From: Gammaproteobacteria bacterium
Lineage (GTDB): Bacteria; Pseudomonadota; Gammaproteobacteria; UBA5335; SLRW01
Length of the DNA stretch: 42,152 nucleotides
Direction of reading: 5' to 3'
Assembly: GCA_007130745.1 (NCBI GenBank)
Contig: SLRW01000005.1
Coordinates: 1-42,152 of the forward strand
In this document: piece after piece, positions 25,407 to 33,091 of the stretch
Numbering within the stretch: position 1 is the first letter of the stretch
How the letters are laid out: each line of letters opens with the position of its first letter
Made by a program: the position numbers and the translations under genes
The notes under the pieces: generated by a model
What the model was told of the DNA's origin: nothing
Databases searched by the model: none
The model's input: the letters and a program-made list of their open reading frames with translations, nothing else

Positions 25407-26080
25407 GCACCGTGCTGTCGGAATTGGGCGAGGCCATCGGCTATTGCTTCAGTGACGAGTCTCTGCTGGAAGCGGCACTGACTCATCGCAGCGCCGGCCA
25501 GCCCAATAACGAACGGCTTGAATTCCTGGGCGACGCGGTGCTGGGCATGGTTATGGCCGAGGCCATGTTCCGGCGTCACCCCCGGCTCAGCGAAGGGGAT
25601 CTCAGTCGTTTGCGTTCGACCCTGGTGCGTGGTGATACCCTGGCCGCCGTGGCCCGTGATATCGGGCTGGGTCAGTGTCTGCAACTGGGTCCGGGGGAGC
25701 GCAAAAGCGGCGGTTATCGCCGTGAATCCATCCTTGCCGATGCGCTTGAGGCGCTGCTCGGGGCAGTTTATCTCGATGGTGGTTTTGAGGCTGCCGTCGC
25801 GGTGATTCACCACCTGTGGGGCCACCGGATTGACGCATTACCGGATGCCGGTGAGCTGAAAGATCCCAAGACTCGCCTGCAGGAGTATTTGCAGGGTCGC
25901 GGACAGGCCTTGCCCGAATATCATCTGGAGGCGGTCACCGGTGATGATCATCGTCAGACTTTCCGCGTGAACTGTATTATTACCGATACCGGTCGCTGGC
26001 AGGGTGAAGGTACATCACGCCGGCGTGCCGAGCAGGCGGCCGCCGACGCCGCGCTTGACTCGCTGGTTTCCTATGAGTGA
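25403..26080 (+). CDS. rnc: Ribonuclease III
   Basis: RNase III cuts double-stranded RNA, including rRNA precursors. The 225-residue protein has the signature ERLEFLGDAVLGM (37-49) with Glu40 and Asp44 as metal ligands. The second acidic set lies around ADALEALLGAVYLDGG near residue 115. A double-stranded RNA-binding domain at about 154-222 includes DPKTRLQEYLQGRGQALPEY. The start is TTG 25403, which overlaps the upstream stop; a GTG at 25412 is an alternative that loses three residues. era overlaps its end by eight bases. The rnc-era-recO-pdxJ order is the same as in E. coli. Confidence 0.96.
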   Translation: MSTVLSELGEAIGYCFSDESLLEAALTHRSAGQPNNERLEFLGDAVLGMVMAEAMFRRHPRLSEGDLSRLRSTLVRGDTLAAVARDIGLGQCLQLGPGERKSGGYRRESILADALEALLGAVYLDGGFEAAVAVIHHLWGHRIDALPDAGELKDPKTRLQEYLQGRGQALPEYHLEAVTGDDHRQTFRVNCIITDTGRWQGEGTSRRRAEQAAADAALDSLVSYE

Positions 26081-26978
26081 CAAGAATCTGTCTTTTCGCA
26101 GTGGCGTGGTCGCGCTGGTGGGCCGTCCCAATGTGGGCAAGTCCACGCTGCTCAACCGCATACTCGGGCAGAAAGTCAGTATCGTCACCCACAAGCCCCA
26201 GACCACGCGACATCGCATTGCCGGCATCTACACTACCGGACTGGGGCAGATTGTGTTTCTGGATACGCCGGGCCTGCATGGCGCGGTGAGCACTCAGCTC
26301 AACCGGCATATGAACCGGATAGCCCGGGCGTCGTTGGCCGAGGCTGATCTGGTGGTGCTGATGGTTCGTGCCTTGCAGTGGCGGGATGACGACGAAGAAG
26401 TGCTGGAGGCGGTGCGTGATTCCGGCCGTCCGGCGGCGCTGGTCGTCAACCAGGTGGATCGTGTGGCCCAACGCGAGCGCTTGCTCCCCTTTATGCAGGA
26501 GTTGAGTGCCCGCCACGACTTTGCCTTTGTGGTGCCCCTGTCAGCCGCCACCGGGGATAATGTCCCGGCACTGGAAGCCGAGTTATTCAAGACCCTGCCT
26601 GAAGGCCCCTGTTTGTATGATCCCGAACAGGTGACAGATCGCAGTGAACGGTTCCTTGTTGCAGAGATGGTGCGTGAGCAGCTCATGCTGGGCCTGCAGC
26701 AGGAAATCCCCTATGGGACGACTGTCGAGGTAGAGGCCTTCGTCCGCGAGCGCGGCATGCTGAAGGTGGCCGCCCTGGTCTGGGTCAATCGCGAAGCGCA
26801 CAAGGCCATTGTGATTGGCCGGGGTGGCCAGCGTCTCAAGGCTATGGGGCGTGCTGCGCGGCTGGTGATTGAGCGCGAATTTGACGAGAAGGTGCACTTG
26901 CAACTGTACGTCAAGGTACGCGCAGGCTGGGCGGATGACGACAATCTGCTGCGCCAGCTTGGTTATGAGATGGAGTGA
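26073..26978 (+). CDS. era: GTPase Era with a non-canonical G4 motif
   Basis: Era binds the 3' end of 16S rRNA and is needed for small-subunit assembly. The 301-residue protein has G1 GRPNVGKST (residues 17-25), G3 DTPGLH, and a C-terminal KH domain with VIGRGGQRLKAMGRAARLV. The G4 motif, normally NKxD, reads NQVD (in ALVVNQVDRV; codons AAC CAG GTG GAT near 26448-26459). Gln in place of the conserved Lys is unusual, though the rest of the protein looks intact. I chose ATG 26073, eight bases inside rnc; the longer in-frame start adds residues without counterpart. recO overlaps the stop by four bases. Confidence 0.96.
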   Translation: MSDKNLSFRSGVVALVGRPNVGKSTLLNRILGQKVSIVTHKPQTTRHRIAGIYTTGLGQIVFLDTPGLHGAVSTQLNRHMNRIARASLAEADLVVLMVRALQWRDDDEEVLEAVRDSGRPAALVVNQVDRVAQRERLLPFMQELSARHDFAFVVPLSAATGDNVPALEAELFKTLPEGPCLYDPEQVTDRSERFLVAEMVREQLMLGLQQEIPYGTTVEVEAFVRERGMLKVAALVWVNREAHKAIVIGRGGQRLKAMGRAARLVIEREFDEKVHLQLYVKVRAGWADDDNLLRQLGYEME

Positions 26979-27730
26979 ATGTGGCTCCTGCAGGCAGTGC
27001 AAGCCGTGTCGAGTTGCAACCCGTCTGGTTGTTGCACCGGCGGGATTATCGCGACAGCAGCCAGATACTGGAGGCGCTGAGTTGTGATCATGGCCGCATC
27101 GGGCTGGTGGCCCGCGGGGTGCGGCGGGCCAATTCCAGGCTGCGAGGGGTGCTTGAGCCTTTTCAGCCGCTGCTGCTGTCCTGGAGCGGAAGGGGCGAGC
27201 TGCAGACTCTGACTGGCGCCGAGCGCCAGCAAACCTTGCCGCGGCTTGTCGGGGATGCCCTGATGGCCGGCTTCTATCTCAATGAATTACTTTTGCGTCT
27301 GCTGGCCCGGCATGATCCCCACCCTGATCTTTTCGGTCATTACACCGATGCGGTGCACGCACTCTCCAGTACGGTTCGTGTGGCTGTGGCGGTGCGCCGT
27401 TTTGAATGGCAGCTGTTGGAAGCGCTGGGGGTGGCGCCGGATCTGTTGCACGAAATGGATGACGGCACCCGGGTTCAGCCTGGGCGTTGGTACCGGGTCG
27501 ATCCTGAAGCCGGAGTTTGCGCGCTTGCGGGTCCGGGCCCCGCGGTGCAGGATGCACCGGGAGAGGCCTTGCTGGCGATTGCTGGCAACGATCTGGACAA
27601 TGCAGATGAGCAGACGTTGCGTCAGGCCGGGCGCGTGTTGCGCCAGTTGCTTGAGGTGCGCCTCGACGGGCGTGCGCTCAAAACCCGCCAGGTATTGATG
27701 GCCATGCGCCGCGGGTCACCGGGGTTGTAG
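26975..27730 (+). CDS. recO: DNA repair protein RecO
   Basis: RecO works with RecF and RecR to load RecA onto single-stranded DNA coated with SSB. The 251-residue protein has an N-terminal OB-fold ([20 protein letters not shown], then [20 protein letters not shown]). The helical C-terminal part contains [20 protein letters not shown], the family signature. The zinc-binding cysteines found in RecO of Gram-positive species are absent, as in most gammaproteobacteria. The start is GTG 26975, overlapping era by four bases; a GTG two codons on is possible. pdxJ follows after a short gap. Confidence 0.94.
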   Translation: MNVAPAGSASRVELQPVWLLHRRDYRDSSQILEALSCDHGRIGLVARGVRRANSRLRGVLEPFQPLLLSWSGRGELQTLTGAERQQTLPRLVGDALMAGFYLNELLLRLLARHDPHPDLFGHYTDAVHALSSTVRVAVAVRRFEWQLLEALGVAPDLLHEMDDGTRVQPGRWYRVDPEAGVCALAGPGPAVQDAPGEALLAIAGNDLDNADEQTLRQAGRVLRQLLEVRLDGRALKTRQVLMAMRRGSPGL

Positions 27731-27761
27731 ACAAAAACAGATGAACAAGACGAGGCAGACA

Positions 27762-28499
27762 ATGGATCTGGGCGTCAATATTGATCATGTGGCCAATGTG
27801 CGCCAGGCGCGCGGGACCCGCTATCCCGAGCCGGTACAGGCGGCGCTGGCCGCCGAGCAGGGCGGGGCCGACAGTATCACCGTGCACTTGCGTGAAGATC
27901 GTCGTCACATCAATGAGCGCGATGTCAGATTATTGGCGCGGACCATCCAGACCCGACTCAATCTGGAAATGGCACTCACGGACGAGATGATTGATTTCGC
28001 CCTGGAGCTGCGGCCGGCGGACTGTTGTCTCGTGCCCGAACGTCGCGAGGAATTGACTACCGAGGGCGGGCTGGATGTCCGCAGCCATGAACGGGCGCTG
28101 CAGCCGGCTGTGGCGCGTCTGACCGAGGCCGGTATCCGGGTGTCGCTGTTCGTGGATCCCGTGGCGGAGCAGCTGGAGGCAGCGGCGCGTGTCGGCGCCC
28201 CGGTGGTGGAGTTGCATACGGGTCGTTATGCCGAGGCGGACAGCCGCGAGCAGCAGGCGGCCTGTCTGGAAGAGCTGCGCCGTGCCGGCAGCGCGGCGAA
28301 GGCGTTGGGACTGATTGTGCACGGGGGGCACGGCCTGCACTACCACAATGTGCAGCCGGTGGCGGCTATTCCGGAAATGGTGGAACTCAATATTGGCCAT
28401 GCCATCGTGGCCCGGGCCATTTTCAGTGGCCTGGAACGCGCCGTGGCAGATATGAAAGCGCTGATTGACCGGTCTATTCGTCACAATCATGACGAATAG
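27762..28499 (+). CDS. pdxJ: Pyridoxine 5'-phosphate synthase
   Basis: PdxJ condenses 1-deoxyxylulose 5-phosphate with 3-amino-2-oxopropyl phosphate to form pyridoxine 5'-phosphate, in vitamin B6 synthesis. The 245-residue TIM-barrel protein begins [19 protein letters not shown] and has the family motifs [39 protein letters not shown] and [12 protein letters not shown] prefer ATG 27762 over 27741 because GAGG lies at a proper distance only from the former, and because the shorter N-terminus fits the family. In E. coli acpS follows pdxJ; it does not here, where a palindromic repeat and a convergent gene follow. Confidence 0.96.
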   Translation: MDLGVNIDHVANVRQARGTRYPEPVQAALAAEQGGADSITVHLREDRRHINERDVRLLARTIQTRLNLEMALTDEMIDFALELRPADCCLVPERREELTTEGGLDVRSHERALQPAVARLTEAGIRVSLFVDPVAEQLEAAARVGAPVVELHTGRYAEADSREQQAACLEELRRAGSAAKALGLIVHGGHGLHYHNVQPVAAIPEMVELNIGHAIVARAIFSGLERAVADMKALIDRSIRHNHDE

Positions 28500-28556
28500 A
28501 CCGGCGCTTCCTTCTGTCGCTGTTTCAGGGAAACGCTGATTAATCGCCGGTGATTC

Positions 28557-28630
28557 CGTCATTCCCGCGCAGGCGGGAATCCAGAGGTCGTGCAAGATTG
28601 CTCTGGATCCCCGCCTGCGCGGGGGCGACG
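28557..28630. repeat. Palindromic intergenic repeat of the CGTCATTCCCGCG type
   Basis: Two 30-base arms (28557-28586 and 28601-28630) are inverted copies that match at 26 of 30 positions, with a 14-base loop. Each arm contains its own hairpin (CCCGCGCAGGCGGG in the left arm). This type of dispersed element, with a GTCATTCCCGCG core, is known from many proteobacteria. Sitting between the stops of convergent pdxJ and the DegT-family gene, it may also act as a bidirectional terminator. Confidence 0.85.
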
Positions 28631-28644
28631 GGTCCGGGTCAGCT

Positions 28645-29757
28645 TTATTCCATTGCTGATTTCAGGGCCTCAACCACACGCAGGATGCTTTCGTCTTCCA
28701 GTCCCGGCCAGATGGGCAGGCTCAGTACTTCATCGGTGGCTTTTTCCGCTTCCGGCAGGGGTCGGGCATGATCCCGGTACATTGGTAACTGGTGCATGGG
28801 ATGCGGGTAGTAGATCATGCTGCCCACGCCTGCTGCGGCCATATGTTCCTTGACCTGGTCGCGACGACCATCCGCGATGCGGATGGTGTATTGATGAAAC
28901 ACATGCCGACACTTTTGCTGCACTACCGGGGTGGAAACACCCGGCGTATCGGCGAGTAATTCCGAATAGCGGGCAGCTACCCGCTGGCGGTCCGTGTTCC
29001 AGGCGTCAAGATGTTTGAGGCGTACCCGCAGCACGGCCGCCTGGATGCCGTCCAGGCGCGAGTTATAGCCCAGTTCCTCATGCCAGCCACGACTGACCTG
29101 GGCATGGTTGCGCAGATGTCTGACGCGCTCGGCGACATCCGCATGCGGGGTGACCATCAGCCCCCCGTCACCCGCGCATCCCAGATTCTTGGTGGGGTAA
29201 AAGGAAAAAGCGCCGGCATCGCCCAGCGTGCCCAGTTTGCTGCCGTCATATTCACCGCCGATGGCCTGGCAGGCATCCTCGATCAGATACAGGTCGTGTT
29301 CCCGGGCCAGTTGCAGCAGGGCATAAAGGTCTGGCCCCTGGCCATAGAGATCCACCGGCAGGATGGCACGGGTGCGTGGGGTGATGGCTTCGCGTACCGA
29401 CTCCGCATCCAGGTTGAAGGTGGCGGGGTCGATATCGGCAAACACCGGGGTAGCGCCGCGCAGGCTGATGGGCTCAACCGTGCCGTAGAAGGTGAAAGGG
29501 GAGGTGATCACTTCGTCACCGGGGCCGATGTCCATGGCGTGCAGGGCCAGGGTCAGGGCATCGGTGCCGGAATTCAGCCCCACCGCATGCTCCACGCCCA
29601 GGTACGCCGCAATTTCCTTTTCAAACGCTGCTACATCCTCACCCAGCACAAACTGCCGGGTTTCCAGTACGCCGGTAATAGCCTGCTTGAGTTCATCAAT
29701 CAGCGGTTCGGTCTGGTGGCTGACGTCAACGGGCGGGATATTGGGGTGGGTTGTCAT
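28645..29757 (-). CDS. DegT/DnrJ/EryC1-family PLP aminotransferase
   Basis: The 370-residue protein is a sugar-nucleotide-type aminotransferase. Motifs include NSGTDALTLALHAMDIGPGD, PFTFYGTVEPISLRGATPVF, the LIEDACQAIGGEY Asp that contacts the PLP ring, and SFYPTKNLGC with the PLP lysine at residue 190. Close relatives, such as the WbpE group, add an amino group to a keto-sugar nucleotide for lipopolysaccharide or glycan synthesis. The exact substrate cannot be read here. I chose ATG 29757 with AGGATA upstream. No sugar-biosynthesis neighbours are present: it lies alone between pdxJ and the PDH operon, with its own extended -10 promoter and a palindrome in front. Confidence 0.88.
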   Translation of the reverse strand: MTTHPNIPPVDVSHQTEPLIDELKQAITGVLETRQFVLGEDVAAFEKEIAAYLGVEHAVGLNSGTDALTLALHAMDIGPGDEVITSPFTFYGTVEPISLRGATPVFADIDPATFNLDAESVREAITPRTRAILPVDLYGQGPDLYALLQLAREHDLYLIEDACQAIGGEYDGSKLGTLGDAGAFSFYPTKNLGCAGDGGLMVTPHADVAERVRHLRNHAQVSRGWHEELGYNSRLDGIQAAVLRVRLKHLDAWNTDRQRVAARYSELLADTPGVSTPVVQQKCRHVFHQYTIRIADGRRDQVKEHMAAAGVGSMIYYPHPMHQLPMYRDHARPLPEAEKATDEVLSLPIWPGLEDESILRVVEALKSAME

Positions 29758-29795
29758 ACAGAATATCCTGTAGCCGGGGTTATGGTTTGGCGCGC

Positions 29796-29801
29796 ATTCT
29801 A
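29796..29801 (-). promoter_or_regulatory. Extended -10 promoter for the DegT-family gene
   Basis: The minus strand reads TGCTAGAAT, an extended -10 (TGn plus TAGAAT). The start would be near 29789, about 30 bases before the ATG at 29757. The -35 region is poor and is covered by a palindrome at 29808-29824. Confidence 0.5.
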
Positions 29802-29807
29802 GCATTG

Positions 29808-29824
29808 CCCGGACCATGTCCGGG
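29808..29824. promoter_or_regulatory. Perfect 17-base palindrome, candidate operator or hairpin
   Basis: CCCGGAC-CAT-GTCCGGG is a perfect inverted repeat lying 6 bases upstream of the -10 of the DegT-family gene. Its position over the -35 region fits an operator. As RNA it would be a 7-bp hairpin downstream of lpd, but there is no T-run after it on the minus strand, so a rho-independent terminator is less likely. Confidence 0.45.
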
Positions 29825-29827
29825 AGG

Positions 29828-29867
29828 TTTCAGGTTGAAGTTTTCAGTTTTCAGACTGCGGAATTCA
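29828..29867. repeat. Short-word repeat, CTGAAAA type
   Basis: On the minus strand this stretch contains CTGAATT, CTGAAAA, CTGAAAA and CTGAAAC, i.e. variants of one 7-base word, two of them in direct tandem. It has the same design as the repeats at 967-1061 and 41962-42042 but uses a different word. It touches the end of lpd. Confidence 0.6.
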
Positions 29868-31655
29868 GGGCTTGTGATTCCCGCGCTTGCGCGGGAGGTA
29901 GAGGTCGGTGAGGGTGCCGGTGAAGGCTTCGGCGGCCAGGCCCACGCTTTCCGACAGGGTGGGGTGGGGATGGATGGTAAGGGCGATGTCCTCGGCTTCA
30001 CTGCCCATTTCTATGGCATGAGCGCATTCGGCGATCAACTCGCCGGCGTTGGGGCCGACGATGCCGGCACCGATGATGCGTTCGCTGCCCCGCTCGAAAA
30101 TCAGGCGGGTCATGCCTTCGGGCCGGTTTTGCCCCAGCGCTCGGCCGCTGGCGCTCCAGGGGAAACTGCCGACGGCATAGTCCAGCCCCTGTTGCCGGGC
30201 CTGTTCCTCGGTGAGGCCCACCCAGGCCACTTCGGGGTCGGTATAGGCCACCGAGGGAATCACGCGGCGGTCAAAGCCACGGCGCTGGCCGGCCGCCACC
30301 TCGGCGGCCAGGTGGCCCTCATGGGTGGCCTTATGCGCCAGCTGGGGCTCGCCGGCAATGTCGCCGATAGCGAAGATATGCGGGGCGGAGGTCCGCATCT
30401 GTTCATCGACGCGGATGAAGCCTTGTTCATCCAGTTTTACCCCGGCCTGTTCGGCAGCAATGCGCCGGCTGTTGGGGCGCCGTCCAATGGCCACCAGCAC
30501 GCGGTCAAAGATGGCGGTTTCAGGCGCATCCTTGCCTTCCAGGCTGACCCGGATTTGTTTTTTGGTGGCCTTGATGTCGCTTACCCGAGTGCCGGTATAG
30601 ATTGCCTCGCATTCCTGTTCCAGGCGTTTGTGCAGGGGTTTGATCAGGGCTCGGTCGGCGCCGGGAATCAGTGTGTCGGTCATTTCTACTACACTAACGC
30701 GGCTGCCCAGGGCCGAGTAGGCCGTGGCCATTTCCAGGCCGATAATGCCGCCGCCAATGACCAGCAGACGTGCCGGGATTTCCGTCAGTTCCAGAGCGCC
30801 CGTGGAGTCCATAATGCGGAGGTCTTCCGGGGCGTCGGGGAGCACCGTGGCATGGGAGCCGGCGGCAATAATCGCCTGTTCAAATTGCAACTGCAGGGTG
30901 CCGTCGACGGTGCGGATGGCGAGCTGGTGACTGCCGGTGAATTCCGCTTCGCCCTGAATCACGCGCACCTTGCGTTTTTTTGCCAGACCGGCCAGGCCGC
31001 CGTTGAGCTGACTGACGATGCTGTCTTTCCACTGGCGCAGGGCATCCGCGTCAATCTCGGGTGCCTTGAAGCGTACGCCATGAGAACTCATGTCTTGTGC
31101 CTCACGAATGACACGGGCGGCGTGCAAGAGTGCCTTGGAGGGAATACAGCCGACGTTGAGACAGACGCCACCGAGCTTCGGGTAACGTTCCACCAGGGTT
31201 ACGTCCAGTCCCAGGTCGGCGGCGCGGAAAGCGGCGGCATAGCCGCCGGGGCCGGCGCCGATGACGACCAGGGCGGTGGTAATGTCCGCATCATTGTCTT
31301 TGGCTGCTGCCGCGCCGGGACGGGCAGGCGCCTGCGGTTCTGGTGCCCTTTCTTCAGCCGCTGCAGATGGAGCAGGGTCTGCCGGTGAAGACACCAAGTC
31401 CTCGCTGGTGTCAGCAGCGGCCTCCAGAGTAACAATGGGTGTGCCTTCACTGACCTTGTCACCCACGCTGACCAGTACTTCCACCACCTTGCCGGCCTGG
31501 GGGGCAGGCACTTCCAGTGAAGCCTTGTCGCTTTCCAGAGTAATCAGGGACTGTTCGGCTGCCACCGTATCGCCGGCACTGACCAGTACCTCAATCACAT
31601 CCACGGCATCGAAATCGCCGATATCGGGGACCCTGACTTGCTGTGGCTTGCTCAT
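29865..31655 (-). CDS. lpd: Dihydrolipoamide dehydrogenase of PDH with an N-terminal lipoyl domain
   Basis: This E3 subunit reoxidises dihydrolipoamide of the pyruvate dehydrogenase complex with NAD. The 596-residue protein carries a full lipoyl domain at 1-78 (lipoyl lysine Lys44 in LESDKAS), then an acidic/Ala-Pro linker to about residue 125. The flavoprotein follows: FAD motif [20 protein letters not shown], redox cysteines in [13 protein letters not shown], and the His-Glu dyad in HPHPTLSE. Lipoyl-bearing E3s are known from Neisseria, betaproteobacteria and some gammaproteobacteria. Its lipoyl domain is nearly identical to that of AceF just upstream. The last few residues (RKRGNHKP) are encoded by a palindromic sequence resembling the intergenic repeat at 28557. 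It overlaps aceF by four bases. Confidence 0.96.
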   Translation of the reverse strand: MSKPQQVRVPDIGDFDAVDVIEVLVSAGDTVAAEQSLITLESDKASLEVPAPQAGKVVEVLVSVGDKVSEGTPIVTLEAAADTSEDLVSSPADPAPSAAAEERAPEPQAPARPGAAAAKDNDADITTALVVIGAGPGGYAAAFRAADLGLDVTLVERYPKLGGVCLNVGCIPSKALLHAARVIREAQDMSSHGVRFKAPEIDADALRQWKDSIVSQLNGGLAGLAKKRKVRVIQGEAEFTGSHQLAIRTVDGTLQLQFEQAIIAAGSHATVLPDAPEDLRIMDSTGALELTEIPARLLVIGGGIIGLEMATAYSALGSRVSVVEMTDTLIPGADRALIKPLHKRLEQECEAIYTGTRVSDIKATKKQIRVSLEGKDAPETAIFDRVLVAIGRRPNSRRIAAEQAGVKLDEQGFIRVDEQMRTSAPHIFAIGDIAGEPQLAHKATHEGHLAAEVAAGQRRGFDRRVIPSVAYTDPEVAWVGLTEEQARQQGLDYAVGSFPWSASGRALGQNRPEGMTRLIFERGSERIIGAGIVGPNAGELIAECAHAIEMGSEAEDIALTIHPHPTLSESVGLAAEAFTGTLTDLYLPRKRGNHKP

Positions 31656-33043
31656 ATCGTTTCCTGAAGGCTCAGCTGGTGGGGATCAGACAGCAGTCTG
31701 GCCAGGTGGGTAGTAAAGCGAGCGGCCTCGGCACCGTCAATGACCCGATGGTCGTAAGACAATGATAGCGGCAGCATCAGCCGGGGCCGCCACTCACCAT
31801 CCTGGTAAACCGGCCGGGTTTGCATGCGGGAAACGCCGAGAATGGCGACTTCCGGGGCATTGATGATCGGAGTAAAGGCGGTGCCGCCGATACCGCCCAG
31901 ACTGGAAATCGAGAAGCAGCCGCCGCGCAGATGCTCGGGTTTGAGTTTGCCGTCGCGGGCCAGTTCAGCCAGTTCGGCGGTTTCGCGGGCGAGCTGGTAA
32001 ACGCCCTTGCGATCAGCCTCGCGTATCACCGGCACCAGCAGGCCGTCCGGTGTGTCCACGGCCACGCCAATATTGACGTACTGTTTGAGTATCAGGTGTT
32101 CGCCGCCGCTATCCAGTGAACTGTTGATGCGCGGGAATTCACGCAGGGCCGTGGCGCAAACATTGAGCAGAATGGCCAGCATGGTGAGCTTGACGCCATG
32201 ACGGCCGGCATCGCCCTGCAGCGCCTTGCGCAGCCGCTCCACCTCGGTGACGTCGGCCTCGTCAAACTGGGTAACGTGGGGGATCGTTGCCCAGCTGCGC
32301 TGCAAATGCGGCCCCGCCTTGCGCTGGATACGGCTGAGCGGGATACGCTCGGTAGCACCAAAGCGGGAAAAGTCCACGGCCGGTGGTGGGGTTGTGCCCG
32401 GCGCCGCGCCTGCCGTGCCGCCCTGGCGAATCGCTCCCTTGACGAAAGCCTGTACATCCTCACGCATGATGCGCCCGCGTGGGCCGCTGCCCTCGACTTG
32501 CGAGAGGTTTACCCCGAGCTCGCGGGCAAACTTGCGCACCGCCGGGCTGGCATGTACGGGCACGCTGGTGGAGGGCGCCGTACCGGTGGCGGGGGCGGGT
32601 CGGGGGCCAGTGGGGTTGTCCGCGTCAGCCCGGGGGGGGCGTTCCTGGCTGCCGGAGAAGGCTTCATCGGCAGCCGGCGAGGGGGTTTCGCTTGCCTGTG
32701 CGGGCTTTGTTTTCCCAGCCTGGGATGCGGCGTCCAGTGCGGGTTTTTTACCGGTCGCCGCTTGTTTCCCGCGCTGGCTGCTGTCCTCGCTGGAGTCGGT
32801 GTCTGTGATTTCCAGCGTGGCGACCAGGGAGCCTTCACTGACCTTGTCGCCGACGGCTACCTTGATCTCCTTGACGGTGCCTGCGGCGGGCGAGGGAATC
32901 TCCAGCGAGGCCTTGTCGCTTTCCAGGGTGATCAGCGATTGTTCCTGTGTCACCTGTTCGCCGGCACTGACCAGCACCTCGATGACATCCACGGCATCGA
33001 AGTCGCCGATATCGGGCACCCTGATCTCTTCAATCCTGGCCAA
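31652..33043 (-). CDS. aceF: Pyruvate dehydrogenase E2, dihydrolipoamide acetyltransferase
   Basis: E2 forms the core of PDH and moves the acetyl group to CoA. The 463-residue protein has a single lipoyl domain at 1-78 (Lys44), where E. coli has three. A long linker rich in Ala, Pro, Ser and Glu follows, then a peripheral-subunit-binding domain at about 170-205 ([19 protein letters not shown]). The catalytic domain has His432 and Asp436 in SYDHRVIDG. The start is TTG 33043, supported by AGGAG eight bases upstream; no better ATG exists in frame. The missing lipoyl capacity is partly offset by the lipoyl domain on E3. The gap to aceE is 48 bases. Confidence 0.96.
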   Translation of the reverse strand: MARIEEIRVPDIGDFDAVDVIEVLVSAGEQVTQEQSLITLESDKASLEIPSPAAGTVKEIKVAVGDKVSEGSLVATLEITDTDSSEDSSQRGKQAATGKKPALDAASQAGKTKPAQASETPSPAADEAFSGSQERPPRADADNPTGPRPAPATGTAPSTSVPVHASPAVRKFARELGVNLSQVEGSGPRGRIMREDVQAFVKGAIRQGGTAGAAPGTTPPPAVDFSRFGATERIPLSRIQRKAGPHLQRSWATIPHVTQFDEADVTEVERLRKALQGDAGRHGVKLTMLAILLNVCATALREFPRINSSLDSGGEHLILKQYVNIGVAVDTPDGLLVPVIREADRKGVYQLARETAELAELARDGKLKPEHLRGGCFSISSLGGIGGTAFTPIINAPEVAILGVSRMQTRPVYQDGEWRPRLMLPLSLSYDHRVIDGAEAARFTTHLARLLSDPHQLSLQETI

Positions 33044-33091
33044 AATTCAAGCTCCTCATGATTACATGGTGGCTGACCGGCTCACCTGTGG

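Noticed and set aside
29808-29824. Rho-independent terminator for the PDH operon
   Set aside because: The hairpin is good but no T-run follows on the minus strand; an operator reading is at least as likely.
29751-31388. 545-codon plus-strand frame across the lpd region
   Set aside because: It is a mirror of the lipoyl-E3 coding sequence; GC-rich codon bias produces long antisense frames. It has no ribosome site or domain.
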